Positions 35,773 to 45,419 of a stretch of DNA of 64,000 bases are shown piece after piece (position 1 is the stretch's first letter; the number at the start of each line of letters is the position of its first letter). Source of the DNA: Arthrobacter rhizosphaerae (GTDB lineage Bacteria; Actinomycetota; Actinomycetes; Actinomycetales; Micrococcaceae); assembly GCF_023062595.1 (NCBI RefSeq), contig NZ_JALLAN010000008.1:166664-230663 (forward strand), written 5' to 3'. A program made the translations under genes and the position numbers. Under the pieces are notes generated by a model that was not told the DNA's origin, did no database searches, and saw nothing but the letters and a program-made list of their open reading frames with translations.

Positions 35773-36478
35773 GGTTGATTACCTTGGTGACGATGGCGAG
35801 GGCTGCATCCACGGTCCCGTCAAAGTCCAGGTCGGAGGAATCGAGGGTCACAACACCGTCGGCCGCCTGGGTGAAGTTCACAACTGTGGAATCCTTGGCA
35901 TCACGATGCGTCACCTGGGCGGCAAGCTCCTGCTCATTCTGGGTGCCTCCGAGCTGGATGCCACGGCGGCGAAGCCTGGCTTCTTCGCTGGCGGTGAGAA
36001 GCATCCGCACTTCGGCTCCCGGTGCCACAACGGTAGTGATGTCCCGGCCTTCCACCACAATGCGCCGGTTGTGCTGTTCGATGAGTTCACGCTGGCGCCG
36101 GATCAGTTCGGTGCGGGCACCAAGGGTGGTTGCCACAGTGCTGACAGCCGCGGAAATAGCCGGCTCCCGGATCGCGTGAGTCACCTCCGCACCGCCAACC
36201 CTGACGTATTCCTCGAGCGGGCTTGTGCTGATTTCCAGAGGCAGCTCCTCGGCTGCCTGCTCCACAGCCGCACGGTCCTCCAGATCGATTCCCTGGTCAA
36301 GGCAGTACCAGGTAAGTGCCCGGTACATTGCGCCGGTATCCAAATAGGCAAGGCGGAGCCGACGTGCCACTTCCCGGCTCACACTTGACTTGCCCGAACC
36401 TGAAGGACCGTCGATAGCCACGACAAGGCCCCGGCCCTGCCGCAGCATGGGCAATGTATCGATGAGTTCCTGTGTCAT
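35765..36478 (-). CDS. cmk: Cytidylate kinase
   Basis: Phosphorylates CMP/dCMP to the diphosphates. ATG at 36478 overlaps the tyrA stop as TAATG, giving 237 aa; an ATG at 36496 inside tyrA would add six residues. The P-loop is GPSGSGKSS (about 24-32). DTGAMYRALT is the nucleoside monophosphate-binding segment, and GRDITTVVAPGAEVRMLLTAS and the RxxRR lid follow. It is in an operon with tyrA upstream and plsC/der downstream. Confidence 0.95.
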   Translation of the reverse strand: MTQELIDTLPMLRQGRGLVVAIDGPSGSGKSSVSREVARRLRLAYLDTGAMYRALTWYCLDQGIDLEDRAAVEQAAEELPLEISTSPLEEYVRVGGAEVTHAIREPAISAAVSTVATTLGARTELIRRQRELIEQHNRRIVVEGRDITTVVAPGAEVRMLLTASEEARLRRRGIQLGGTQNEQELAAQVTHRDAKDSTVVNFTQAADGVVTLDSSDLDFDGTVDAALAIVTKVINRD

Positions 36479-37587
36479 TACTGAAGTACCCGCCATCCGC
36501 GGTCGTTGAGCGCCTCAATCAGCAAATCATGCTTGTTTGGCAGAACGGACAATTCCACCATGCCAACATTCTGCCCTGAAGAATGGTCCAGGCGCAGGTC
36601 CTCGAGGTTAACGCCGATCTCGCCGATCTCGGTGAGGAGGCGCGCGATTTGGCCGGGCCGGTCATCCACAAGGACAGTGAGCCACGAATACGCCTGCGGC
36701 GGGCCGCCGTGTTTACCTGGAATCCGGGATTGCCCGGCGTTGCCCTCGCTGATCAATTGCGCCAGGTCCAGCCGTGCGCCGGGAGCGAGTGGATCCTCGA
36801 GAGTCCCGATGAGCCTGTTGAGGTCTTCACGGACCCCGTGGAGGATTTCCACCACTTTCTCCGCATTCGCACCAAGGATCTGAACCCACAGGGTGGGATC
36901 GCTCGCTGCTATGCGGGTGGTGTCTCGCAGACCGTTGCCCGCCAGTGACAGGGCGTGCAGGGGGATGCCTTGCAGGCGGCTGGCCAGCAGCGACGACATC
37001 ACCTGAGGCAGGTGGGAAACCAACGCCACAGCTTCGTCGTGTTCTTGAGCGTCGAATTGGGAAACAATGGCGCCAAGATCCGTCGCCAGGGCATGGGCTG
37101 TCAGGAGAGAATCGGGCAGGGTTTCCTCAGAAGGGCACAGGACCCAAGGCATGGAGGTAAACAGTTCACCCCTTGCCGCAACAGGCCCGGCTTTCTCCCG
37201 CCCGGCCATGGGATGCGTTCCCACGTACCTGCCCATGTCCGCGCCACGGCGACGCAGCTCCTGCTGGATCCCTGCTTTGACGCTGGCGATGTCGATGACG
37301 ACTGCCCCGGGGTAGTCCCCCAGGGCGCGCTCGACGACGTCGGCCGTTACGTCGGGAGGAGCAGCCACCACCACCAGTTCGGGCTGCTCCGTTCCCAGTC
37401 CGGACAGGGGAAGCCCCGCCCCGATGTCAACGGCAACTGCCTGGTTGGTGGGTGACGGATCGGACAGGAAAACGGGGACGCCGCGGCCACGTAGGCCGAG
37501 GCCGATGCTGGCACCGAGCAGCCCGGTACCAATCACCACCACGGGGCCATTCAGGTGGCCGCGCCCGTGAGTACCGAATGCCGACAT
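36478..37587 (-). CDS. tyrA: Prephenate dehydrogenase with ACT domain
   Basis: Oxidative decarboxylation of prephenate to 4-hydroxyphenylpyruvate for tyrosine (369 aa). The NAD(P) site is VVIGTGLLGASIGLGL near residue 16, and the catalytic segment THPMAGREKAG carries the conserved His. A C-terminal ACT domain (about 298-366, VDDRPGQIARLLTEIGEIGVN) is the usual allosteric module for amino-acid feedback. It lies 3 bp after rluB and overlaps cmk by one base, so it is coupled within this operon. It draws on the shikimate flux started by aroG at 15 kb. Confidence 0.94.
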   Translation of the reverse strand: MSAFGTHGRGHLNGPVVVIGTGLLGASIGLGLRGRGVPVFLSDPSPTNQAVAVDIGAGLPLSGLGTEQPELVVVAAPPDVTADVVERALGDYPGAVVIDIASVKAGIQQELRRRGADMGRYVGTHPMAGREKAGPVAARGELFTSMPWVLCPSEETLPDSLLTAHALATDLGAIVSQFDAQEHDEAVALVSHLPQVMSSLLASRLQGIPLHALSLAGNGLRDTTRIAASDPTLWVQILGANAEKVVEILHGVREDLNRLIGTLEDPLAPGARLDLAQLISEGNAGQSRIPGKHGGPPQAYSWLTVLVDDRPGQIARLLTEIGEIGVNLEDLRLDHSSGQNVGMVELSVLPNKHDLLIEALNDRGWRVLQ

Positions 37588-37590
37588 TCC

Positions 37591-38796
37591 TTAGAGCCCC
37601 ACTGATGCCAGCAGGTGGCCGACTTCCTGCTTGCCCAGGTTCCGGATACTGCCCTGGCGCTGGTCGCCCAGACCGATCGGACCAACCTTGACCCGGACAA
37701 GCCGGAGAACCGGGAAGCCCACGGCATCGAAGAGCCGGCGCACAATCCGGTTCTTTCCGGAGTGCAGCACCACTTCGATCAGCACGTGGCCGGGCGTGGA
37801 ATCCACCAGCTTAAAGGAATCAACAGAAGCAATGCCGTCCTCAAGCTCAACGCCGGCCCGTAATTGGGCGCCCACTCCCTGGGGGAAGGGCCCCCGCACC
37901 TGGACGAGGTACGTCTTGGGCACTTCGTAGGAGGGGTGCGTCAGGCGGTTCGCCAGCTCGCCGTCGTTGGTCAGCAGCAGCAGACCCTCGGTGGCGACGT
38001 CGAGGCGGCCGACGTGGAACAGGCGTTCGCCGTGGTTGTTACGGACAAAATCACTGATGCACGGACGTCCGTCGGGATCCTCCATTGTGGAGACAACGCC
38101 CTTGGGCTTGTTGAACACCATGTACACGAGGGATTCATCGAGCTGGATGCGCAGGCCGTCCACGTGGATGACCGCAGTCTTGGGATCGACGCGGACGCCG
38201 AGTTCGGTAACCACCTGGCCGTCAACTTCCACGCGGCCTTCAGCGATCATCTCCTCGCAGACCCGTCTGGAGGCGACGCCAGCCTGAGCCATGACCTTTT
38301 GCAGCCTGATGCCGTCGGCATCGTGAAGTTCTGACTGGGGTACTTCGTTGCGCGGGCCGCGCCTGCGTGCAGGCTTCCGCACCGGTCCAAGGTTCTGGCC
38401 GAAGCGTTCGCTGCCGAAGGCGCGCGGGCCTGCGGAATTCTGCGCGCCGGTCCGAGGCTTCGGCTTCAGCGCTCCGGGTGTGCCGGGAGTTTTTCCTGCC
38501 CCTGGCTTCCGTGCGGCAGGCTTCCTGGCCGAGGGCTTAGCACCGGTCTTCCAGTCGCCGGACTTGGCTGCGTCAGTTCCCCTGCCCGCCGGGGCGCCGT
38601 CCGTGGGCTGCTCATCGGGGTCGATGAAGCGCTCCTCGCGGGGCTTGGGGTGCTTAAAGGGCCGGTCTCCGCCGCCCTTGGAAAAATCGCGTTGGCCAGC
38701 ATTTCGCTGTGCCCCTGTGCGCGGTCCTGCAGTGCGTCCTGAACTGTTACGTCCTGAACTGCTACGTGGTGAACCCTGGCGTCCCGCCTGTGTCAT
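37591..38796 (-). CDS. rluB: Pseudouridine synthase, RluB/RsuA family
   Basis: Isomerises a uridine in rRNA (RluB acts on 23S). ATG at 38796 with GAAGGA upstream gives 401 aa. The first 150 residues are low-complexity, rich in Arg, Gly, Ser, Lys and Pro, and likely disordered RNA-binding sequence. The S4 domain follows (RLQKVMAQAGVASRR). The catalytic domain has GRLDVATEGLLLLTNDG, with the catalytic Asp, and NRIVRRLFDAVGFPVLRL. It is between scpB and tyrA, as in M. tuberculosis Rv1711. Confidence 0.93.
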   Translation of the reverse strand: MTQAGRQGSPRSSSGRNSSGRTAGPRTGAQRNAGQRDFSKGGGDRPFKHPKPREERFIDPDEQPTDGAPAGRGTDAAKSGDWKTGAKPSARKPAARKPGAGKTPGTPGALKPKPRTGAQNSAGPRAFGSERFGQNLGPVRKPARRRGPRNEVPQSELHDADGIRLQKVMAQAGVASRRVCEEMIAEGRVEVDGQVVTELGVRVDPKTAVIHVDGLRIQLDESLVYMVFNKPKGVVSTMEDPDGRPCISDFVRNNHGERLFHVGRLDVATEGLLLLTNDGELANRLTHPSYEVPKTYLVQVRGPFPQGVGAQLRAGVELEDGIASVDSFKLVDSTPGHVLIEVVLHSGKNRIVRRLFDAVGFPVLRLVRVKVGPIGLGDQRQGSIRNLGKQEVGHLLASVGL

Positions 38797-38905
38797 GACC
38801 CGTCCTTCGTTAATGTGGCCGCGCTGTGTATCTCTGTTCAACACACTAGCCAGCCGTGCAGAATAATTCTGCCCTTGTGGTTACTCTCCCGCAGGCCTCA
38901 GCGGC

Positions 38906-39565
38906 CTACATTCTTCCGGCATCATAAAACTCTTCTATGCCTTCAAGCCCCGGAAGATGGGGTGAAAGCTGAGGCAACTCAGCCACCGAGCCGATTCCCA
39001 TGCGTTCCAGGAAAAACGACGTTGTGCGGTACAGGATGGCCCCGGACTCGGGGTCGTTTCCTGACTCCTCAATCAGTCCGCGTTGGGTGAGTGTCCGCAC
39101 GACGGAGTCAACATTAACCCCACGAATTGCAGACACCCTTGCCCGTGAGACGGGCTGGCGGTAAGCGATGACGGCGAGCGTCTCAAGCGCCGCCTGCGTC
39201 AGCCTGGCTGTCTGTCCTTCAAGTACAAAGCTGCCGACCAGATCGGCGAACTCAGCGCGTGAATAGATCCGCCAGCCTCCGGCGATACTCCGCAATTCAA
39301 AACCCCGGGGGCTGGTGCCGAAGCCAGCATCGCTGGCATCGTCCATGTCCGGGGCTTTAACAGTATAGCCGTTATACTCGCGCTGCAGTTCCGTCAGGAG
39401 CTGTTCGACGACGTCGACGGTCAGGTTGAGCCCGGCGGCAAGCTCAGTGGGGGTGGCCGGCTGGTCGATGACCATCAAAACGGCTTCGAGCGCTGCACGG
39501 GCACCGCCTGGGAGTTTTGACAGGTCGTTTCCGGTCTCTTCGGGTGCCGCGACCGGTTCATTCAA
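38906..39565 (-). CDS. scpB: ScpB, segregation and condensation protein B
   Basis: Partner of SMC-ScpA in chromosome condensation (219 aa). It has two winged-helix repeats. LEAVLMVIDQPATPTELAAGL opens the first, and the conserved LTQAALETLAVIAYRQPVSRARV block with RGVNVDSVV forms the second. The start overlaps the scpA stop by 4 bp (ATGA), so the pair is made in coupled fashion. The smc gene is not in the window. Confidence 0.95.
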   Translation of the reverse strand: MNEPVAAPEETGNDLSKLPGGARAALEAVLMVIDQPATPTELAAGLNLTVDVVEQLLTELQREYNGYTVKAPDMDDASDAGFGTSPRGFELRSIAGGWRIYSRAEFADLVGSFVLEGQTARLTQAALETLAVIAYRQPVSRARVSAIRGVNVDSVVRTLTQRGLIEESGNDPESGAILYRTTSFFLERMGIGSVAELPQLSPHLPGLEGIEEFYDAGRM

Positions 39566-40404
39566 GGTTGTTCCTCATATTCTTCGCTCAGATTCTCGCT
39601 GCTCCAGGAAGCAGCATCAGCGGTCCAATGAACTGTCAGGTCCCCCAGCGGCTGGAGCTGGTCGAATCCGACCGCCTTGTCACGGTACAACTCAAGCAGC
39701 GCCAGGAACCGGGCAACCACCACCAGGGTGGACTCGGCGTCGGAAATCAGGGCCCTGAACGACAACGGCTTTCCTTGCTGCAGCTTCAGCCCGATGATCT
39801 CCGCCTGCTCTTTCACACTCACAGTGGAGCCGTGAAGGTGGCCCAGGCCCACCTGGGTCACGGGGGCATCCTTTGGCTTCAGAGCCGATTGCGCCAGGGC
39901 AGCGAACTGCTGAGGGGTATGCCGCCAGACGAGTTCAGGAAGCAACGCCGCAAAATGGCTCTCAAGTGCCACCTGGCGGGGGTAGCGGCCTGCTTCCAGT
40001 TCCAGCGTTGAATTGATAAGGCCGGCGACCTCCTTGAAGGCCTTGTACTGGAGGAGCCGGGCGAACAAAAGGTCCCTCGCCTCAAGCAGGGCGATATCCT
40101 CGTCATCCTCGACTTCTCCGGCCGGAAGGAGCCTGGCCGCCTTGAGGTCAAGAAGCGTTGCCGCTATCACCAGGAATTCACTGGCCTCATCCAGCGCCCA
40201 TTCCTCGCCGAGCTTCTGCAGTCCCCGGATGTATTTGATGAACTCATCGGTGACCGTTGCCAGCGCCACCTCCGTGATATCCAGCTGATGCTTGGAAATA
40301 AGGCCGAGGAGGAGGTCGAAAGGGCCTGTGAAATTCGCGAGCCGCACCTCGAAGCCCGGCTTTTTAGCTACGCCCGTCTCCGCAACATCGACTGCAGTGG
40401 TCAT
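39562..40404 (-). CDS. scpA: ScpA, segregation and condensation protein A (kleisin)
   Basis: Kleisin subunit bridging SMC heads (280 aa). The N-terminal FEVRLANFTGPFDLLLGLI and KHQLDITEVALATVTDEF segments are the family signature. A helical middle with LLDLKAARLLP follows, and the C-terminal winged helix includes LISDAESTLVVVARFLALLELYRDKAV. Six bp separate it from the parA stop, so parA-scpA-scpB form an operon. Confidence 0.94.
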   Translation of the reverse strand: MTTAVDVAETGVAKKPGFEVRLANFTGPFDLLLGLISKHQLDITEVALATVTDEFIKYIRGLQKLGEEWALDEASEFLVIAATLLDLKAARLLPAGEVEDDEDIALLEARDLLFARLLQYKAFKEVAGLINSTLELEAGRYPRQVALESHFAALLPELVWRHTPQQFAALAQSALKPKDAPVTQVGLGHLHGSTVSVKEQAEIIGLKLQQGKPLSFRALISDAESTLVVVARFLALLELYRDKAVGFDQLQPLGDLTVHWTADAASWSSENLSEEYEEQP

Positions 40405-40410
40405 TGCTGA

Positions 40411-41310
40411 CTAGGGCGCGCCGCCGCGCGAGATCAGTTCTTTGGCCAGGTTCCGGTATGCATCGGCGCCTATGTGGTTGCCTGCGTAACTGGTGATGGG
40501 TTCTGCGGCTACGGTTGCATCGGCGAACTTGATGGAACGCTTGATGACGGTTTCGAAGACTTTGTCCCCGAAGGCTTCCACCAGCCGCGTGATGACCTCA
40601 CGGCTGTGCAGGGTCCGGGCGTCGTACATCGTGGCCAGCACACCGTCCACCTGGAGCCTGGGGTTCAGCCGGTCCTGCACCTTGTCGATCGTTTCCACCA
40701 GCAGGGCCACAGCGCGCAGCGCAAAGAACTCACAGATCAGGGGGATGATAACGCCATGGGCTGCCGTGAGGGCATTCACGGTAAGCAAGCCGAGGGAGGG
40801 CTGGCAGTCGATGAGAACGACGTCGTAGTCATCCTCAACGCTCTTCAGCGCCCGGTCCAGAACCTGTTCACGGGCGACTTCATTAACCAGCTGGACCTCG
40901 GCCGCCGAGAGATCGATGTTTGCCGGAAGCAGGTGAACGTTCTCCACGCCTGTCTGGTGAATGGCATCGCGGATGTCCACCTTGCGGTCCATGAGCACGT
41001 TATAGACGGTCAGGTCGAGCTCATGCGGGTTGACGCCCAGGCCCGCGGACAAGGCGCCCTGGGGATCGAAGTCCACGAGGAGGACACGCCGCCCGTATTC
41101 TGCCAGAGCCGCAGCGAGATTGATGGTGGACGTGGTTTTGCCCACCCCGCCCTTCTGGTTCACCATGGCTATAACGCGCGCCGGCCCGTGCGATGACAGC
41201 GGTGCGGGTTCCGGAAACTCACGGTGGGGGCGTCCTGTGGGACCCATGACCGCGTCTTCCAGATCGAGGTCCATGCCTTCCAGAGTTGCTGAACCGTGTT
41301 CGCTGCTCAC
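40411..41310 (-). CDS. ParA family ATPase (Soj-like, linked to scpAB)
   Basis: 299 aa from GTG at 41310; the frame is open to 41448 but the additional 46 residues look non-coding. The deviant Walker box is NQKGGVGKTTS, with VDFDPQGALSAGL and VLIDCQPSLGLLTVN, all intact. The order parA-scpA-scpB-rluB-cmk-der matches Rv1708-Rv1713 of M. tuberculosis. No parB is next to it, so it is not the oriC-proximal ParA. Its role probably concerns chromosome organisation together with ScpAB, by context only. Confidence 0.9.
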   Translation of the reverse strand: MSSEHGSATLEGMDLDLEDAVMGPTGRPHREFPEPAPLSSHGPARVIAMVNQKGGVGKTTSTINLAAALAEYGRRVLLVDFDPQGALSAGLGVNPHELDLTVYNVLMDRKVDIRDAIHQTGVENVHLLPANIDLSAAEVQLVNEVAREQVLDRALKSVEDDYDVVLIDCQPSLGLLTVNALTAAHGVIIPLICEFFALRAVALLVETIDKVQDRLNPRLQVDGVLATMYDARTLHSREVITRLVEAFGDKVFETVIKRSIKFADATVAAEPITSYAGNHIGADAYRNLAKELISRGGAP

Positions 41311-41516
41311 GTATCTATCCACACTTTCGATGACGGTGATTATTGCCGGTGCATATTTCCGGTGATTATTGCGCTGATCTCTTGCCGCTGGCTTCCCAGC
41401 GCCGATCCTGCTTCTTCCCAAGGTTACAGCGCCGGGCTTGGTATTCAACGGACCCCGACACGCTCCCTTGCCCGTGCCTTTACCTTCTGGTAAAGCTTGA
41501 AGGCTTCGCTTTGAAA

Positions 41517-41560
41517 ACGGAAACCGCCCGCACAGCGGTTGCTGTGCGGGCGGTTCCGTA
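41517..41560 (-). terminator. Strong terminator downstream of dctA
   Basis: A perfect 15-bp stem, AACCGCCCGCACAGC (41522-41536) with GCTGTGCGGGCGGTT (41541-41555), has a GGTT loop. On the minus strand it lies 35 bp after the dctA stop and is followed by TCCGTTTTC. The remaining gap to parA (41311-41516) holds nothing I recognise. Confidence 0.8.
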
Positions 41561-41589
41561 TGTGATGTTGAAGGGTGTTGCGGGGAGGC

Positions 41590-42930
41590 CTAGACGGTGG
41601 CCGGAACGGCCTGTGCCTTGGTCTCCTCGACTTCGTGGTGATGGGCGATCATGGTCGTCTCGTCGAACGGCTCTTCACCGGAGAGCACACGCTCAACCTG
41701 GCCGCCGTCGATCTCCTTGACCCACGTTCCGATGAGCACCGTGGCCACGGCATTACCGGTGAAGTTGGTCAGGGCGCGGGCTTCGGACATAAAGCGGTCG
41801 ATGCCGACGATCATGCCGACGCCACCCAGCAGCTCGGGCTTGTGTGCCTGCAGCCCTGCTGCCAGCGTGGCCAGACCGGCACCGGTCACACCTGCTGCAC
41901 CCTTGGAAGCGATGATCATGAAGATCAGCAGTGAGACCTGGGCTCCGAGGTCCAGCGGTGTTCCCATGGCGTTGGCAACGAACAGTGACGCCATGGTCAG
42001 GTAGATAGCGGTGCCGTCGAGGTTGAAGGAGTACCCCGTCGGGACCGTGACGCCCACAACCGGCTTGGAAATACCCAGGTGCTCCAACTTGGCGATGAGG
42101 CGAGGAAGCGCCGCTTCGGAGGAGGACGTGGAGAAGATCAGCAGGTATTCGCGGCCCAGGTACTTCATGAGCCGGAAGATGTTGACGCCTGCAACAGCCT
42201 GCAGCAGACCGCCCAGGATCACAACGATGAAGAGTGCGCAGGTGACGTAGAAGGCCGCCATGAGCGTGAACATGCTCACGATTGCTGCGAAGCCGGTAGC
42301 ACCGACCACAGCAGCGATGGCGCCGAAAGCACCGACCGGGGCGAGCCACATGATCATGATGAGGATCCGGAACACAACCGCCTGGCCGTGGCCGATTGCC
42401 TTGAGAACCGGAGCACCCTGGGCACCCATCTTCTGCAGTGCGAAACCGACGAGGATCGCGGCAAAGAGAGTGGGCAGGACCGGAATGTCGCCCGGAATGA
42501 TGCCCAGGAGGAAGGCGACAGTGCTGTCTACTTCAGCCTTCTTGTTGGGGTCGTACGGCGCCAGCTTCAGGCCCTCGCCCGGGTGGATCAGGTTGCCCAC
42601 TACCAGGCCGATGCCCAGCGCGAAGGTCGACATGATGACGAAGTAGCCAAGAGCCAGTCCGCCGACCTTTCCGACCGTGGCTGCTTTGGCGATGGAACCG
42701 ATCCCCAGCACAATGGTGCAGAAGATAATCGGGGCGATCATCATTTTGATCAGCTTGATGAAGCCATCACCCAGCGGCTTGAGCGATTTTCCTACTTCGG
42801 GAAACAGCAAACCGACGAGTGCGCCCAGGATAACGGCGGCGATGACGGCAATGTAAAGGTAATGGGATTTGTCCAGCCCCTTGCGGGCGGCCTTGGCAGG
42901 CGCTGCTGACTCTCCTCTTTGAGAAGCCAT
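41590..42930 (-). CDS. dctA: DctA, C4-dicarboxylate:cation symporter
   Basis: Secondary transporter of the dicarboxylate/amino acid:cation family (446 aa), importing succinate, fumarate or malate. ATG at 42930 has AAAGGAG seven bases upstream. Eight transmembrane helices with two re-entrant loops are expected; FSTSSSEAALPRLI is the serine-rich HP1 motif, and VTVPTGYSFNLDGTAIYLTMA is the substrate/cation site. It is transcribed away from a CitA/DcuS-type sensor pair, the usual control for such carriers. Confidence 0.93.
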   Translation of the reverse strand: MASQRGESAAPAKAARKGLDKSHYLYIAVIAAVILGALVGLLFPEVGKSLKPLGDGFIKLIKMMIAPIIFCTIVLGIGSIAKAATVGKVGGLALGYFVIMSTFALGIGLVVGNLIHPGEGLKLAPYDPNKKAEVDSTVAFLLGIIPGDIPVLPTLFAAILVGFALQKMGAQGAPVLKAIGHGQAVVFRILIMIMWLAPVGAFGAIAAVVGATGFAAIVSMFTLMAAFYVTCALFIVVILGGLLQAVAGVNIFRLMKYLGREYLLIFSTSSSEAALPRLIAKLEHLGISKPVVGVTVPTGYSFNLDGTAIYLTMASLFVANAMGTPLDLGAQVSLLIFMIIASKGAAGVTGAGLATLAAGLQAHKPELLGGVGMIVGIDRFMSEARALTNFTGNAVATVLIGTWVKEIDGGQVERVLSGEEPFDETTMIAHHHEVEETKAQAVPATV

Positions 42931-43068
42931 GATGTGTCTCCTTTGGATAATCTGGAAGACGTTCGGCACAGTCTCTGAGCTCTTCACGTCGGTCCGGTGT
43001 GATATCCATCATTGGGTACATAGTGATCTGGCTCACCGTTGCGTTCATATTGGTCATGAAAGGTACCC

Positions 43069-44691
43069 ATGAGGCACAAATGGAGCATTGCCCGCAGGCT
43101 GTTCGTGGCGCACCTGCTGTTTGTGCTTGCCCTCACCGCGATCGTCGGCACGGCAACGTTCCTTGACGCGCGTGATCATGCCTATGCAGAGGCGGGACGG
43201 CGGATGGCGGGAGTGGCGACAGCGATTGCCGACAACCCTCTGGTCCTGGACGCCGCAGCCACACCGGATCCTACAAGCACGCTTCAGCCATATGCGCTCA
43301 ACGTCATGCGGGACGCCGGCGCTGATTTCATCACCATCATGGCTCCTGACCGGACAAGGTGGACCCATCCCCGGAACGAAGAAATCGGACGACCCTACAT
43401 TGGCTCAATTGACGCCGCACTTGCCGGGAATGTCTATACCGAGGTCACGGCGGGGACACTGGGCCCATCAGTGCGCACCATTGCGCCCGTCAAGGACGCT
43501 GCCGGGAACGTCAAGGCCCTGGTTTCGGCCGGCGTGACGGTACGGACCGTGGATGTCGCGGTTTCCGGGCGCCTGCCAGCCGTCCTGGCGATCGCTTTCG
43601 CACTCCTGGTGGGCGGTTCGGTGGCGTCCTGGCTTCTCGGAAGGTACCTCCGCAGGGTTACCCGGGGGTGGGGACCCGAACAACTCGCGCAACTCTTCGC
43701 GTACTACGAATCCGTGCTTCATTCAGTCCGCGAAGGAGTCATCCTCATTGACAGCAAGGGAAAAGTGGTCATGTACAACGACCAGGCTGCCGAGCTCCTG
43801 GGGCTGGCCCCACGGGAGACCGACGGCGACCCGAGCGATCCGCCGTCGCTCTCTGAGCTGCCGTTGGCGTCAAGCCTGCAGACACTGTTCGAATCGGGAA
43901 GGCTGGCCCACGACGAAATCCATCTGACCGGCTCCCGCATTCTGGTGGTCAACCAGGGGCCGGCACTTGGACCACCAACCCAAGGCCGCCAGCGCGACGA
44001 GGTCTTCGGCACAGTTGCAACCATCCGTGACAGGACGGAGATTGAGTCCCTTGGTTCGGAGCTGGAAACCATGCGGACGTTGTCTGCCGCGCTTCGTTCC
44101 CAGACCCACGAGCACGCCAACCGGCTGCATACACTGGTCTCCCTGATGGAACTGGGACGAACAGAAGACGCGCTGGATTTTGCCACAAAAGACCTCGAAC
44201 TCAGCCAGAAGCTAACTGATGAGTTGGTTGATTCCGTTGAGGAGCCTGTGCTCAGCGCCCTGGTCATGGGTAAAGCAGCGGAGGCACACGAGCGCGGCGT
44301 CGAACTGGTTCTCGAGGCGAAGGGGTCAACGGAACTTGCGGGCCTCGCCATCCAGGATCTGGTAACCATCCTCGGAAACCTGTTGGATAACGCTATTGAT
44401 GCCGCCGCTGAGGCCCCCTCCCCCAAACGTGTGGAGCTTGCCCTGCACTCCACCGGGGAGAGTCTTGAGATCACGGTGCAGGATACTGGTAGCGGAGTTG
44501 ATCCACGATCTGTGGATGACGTTTTCAGTTACGGTTTCAGTACCAAGGCACCCGGCAAGTACGGTCGGGGCATTGGACTGGCACTGGTCCGTCAGGCAGT
44601 CCAGCGTTTGGGTGGAACGTTGACCATCACCAACCCGGGCGGTGCGCTGTTCCGCGTTGTTCTGCCGTCCGGTACTAAGGAGCAGTTTTGA
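43069..44691 (+). CDS. CitA/DcuS family sensor histidine kinase
   Basis: Membrane sensor of 540 aa. An N-terminal span (about 12-32), an extracytoplasmic PAS-like sensor of about 130 residues and a second span (about 168-192) are followed by a cytoplasmic PAS domain (VREGVILIDSKGKVVMYN). The HisKA-like SQTHEHANRLHTLVSLMELG carries phospho-accepting His347. The ATPase part has GNLLDNAIDAA, DTGSGV and GRGIGLAL. Family members sense citrate or C4-dicarboxylates, and the divergent dctA supports the latter. It is coupled to its response regulator by a TTGA overlap. Confidence 0.93.
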   Translation: MRHKWSIARRLFVAHLLFVLALTAIVGTATFLDARDHAYAEAGRRMAGVATAIADNPLVLDAAATPDPTSTLQPYALNVMRDAGADFITIMAPDRTRWTHPRNEEIGRPYIGSIDAALAGNVYTEVTAGTLGPSVRTIAPVKDAAGNVKALVSAGVTVRTVDVAVSGRLPAVLAIAFALLVGGSVASWLLGRYLRRVTRGWGPEQLAQLFAYYESVLHSVREGVILIDSKGKVVMYNDQAAELLGLAPRETDGDPSDPPSLSELPLASSLQTLFESGRLAHDEIHLTGSRILVVNQGPALGPPTQGRQRDEVFGTVATIRDRTEIESLGSELETMRTLSAALRSQTHEHANRLHTLVSLMELGRTEDALDFATKDLELSQKLTDELVDSVEEPVLSALVMGKAAEAHERGVELVLEAKGSTELAGLAIQDLVTILGNLLDNAIDAAAEAPSPKRVELALHSTGESLEITVQDTGSGVDPRSVDDVFSYGFSTKAPGKYGRGIGLALVRQAVQRLGGTLTITNPGGALFRVVLPSGTKEQF

Positions 44692-45401
44692 GCGATATCC
44701 GCGTGCTCGTCGTCGAAGACGAGCCAATCGCCTCCGCCGCACATGCCGCCTATGTGCAACGCCTCGACGGATTCTCTCTCGCGGGGACTGCCCCGGACGG
44801 ACAGTCTGCCCTCCGGCTCCTGGCGGAGTTTTCCGCCGCCGGGAACCCGGTGGAGCTGGTGCTGCTGGACATGAATCTGCCGGATCTTCATGGACTGGAT
44901 ATTGCGCGCCGGATGCGGTCGTCCGGCCTGTTTGCCGACATCATCGCCATAACCGCCGTACGGGAGCTCAACATAGTACGCAGCGCCGTCGCAATCGGAG
45001 TGGTCCAGTACCTGATCAAGCCCTTCACGTACGCCACCTTCGCCGAGAAGCTGACCAACTACCGGCTGTTCCGGGAGCAGCTGGCATCATCCGACGACGG
45101 AAAAAACAAAACCGGCGCTTCCCAGAGCGACGTCGACCAGGCCTTCGCGAGTTTGCGGACGCCGTCGGAACTCCAATTACCGAAGGGCCTGTCCGTATCC
45201 ACTTTGGACGCGGTCAAGGACTTTCTTCGCAAGGAAGATGCGGCAGTATCTGCCAGCGAAGTAATGGATGAGCTGGGAATGTCCCGCGTGACTGCGCGGC
45301 GCTACCTTGAGTACCTGGCGGACGCGGGATCGGTATCGCGAGCGCCCAGATACGGAGCACCCGGCAGACCCGAGAACGAGTATCGCTGGACCCGCGCCTG
45401 A
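44688..45401 (+). CDS. CitB/DcuR family response regulator
   Basis: 237 aa from TTG at 44688, with AAGGAG six bases upstream; the start overlaps the kinase stop. The receiver domain has the acidic pocket VVEDEP (Glu10, Asp11), phosphorylated Asp61 in VLLDMNLPD, and Lys in YLIKPF. The output domain has a helix-turn-helix (ASEVMDELGMSRVTARRYLEYL), typical of this family. It probably activates the divergent dctA in response to C4-dicarboxylates. No clear operator was found in the 138-bp dctA-kinase gap. Confidence 0.92.
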   Translation: MSDIRVLVVEDEPIASAAHAAYVQRLDGFSLAGTAPDGQSALRLLAEFSAAGNPVELVLLDMNLPDLHGLDIARRMRSSGLFADIIAITAVRELNIVRSAVAIGVVQYLIKPFTYATFAEKLTNYRLFREQLASSDDGKNKTGASQSDVDQAFASLRTPSELQLPKGLSVSTLDAVKDFLRKEDAAVSASEVMDELGMSRVTARRYLEYLADAGSVSRAPRYGAPGRPENEYRWTRA

Positions 45402-45419
45402 CCTATCTAAGCGCGCTCC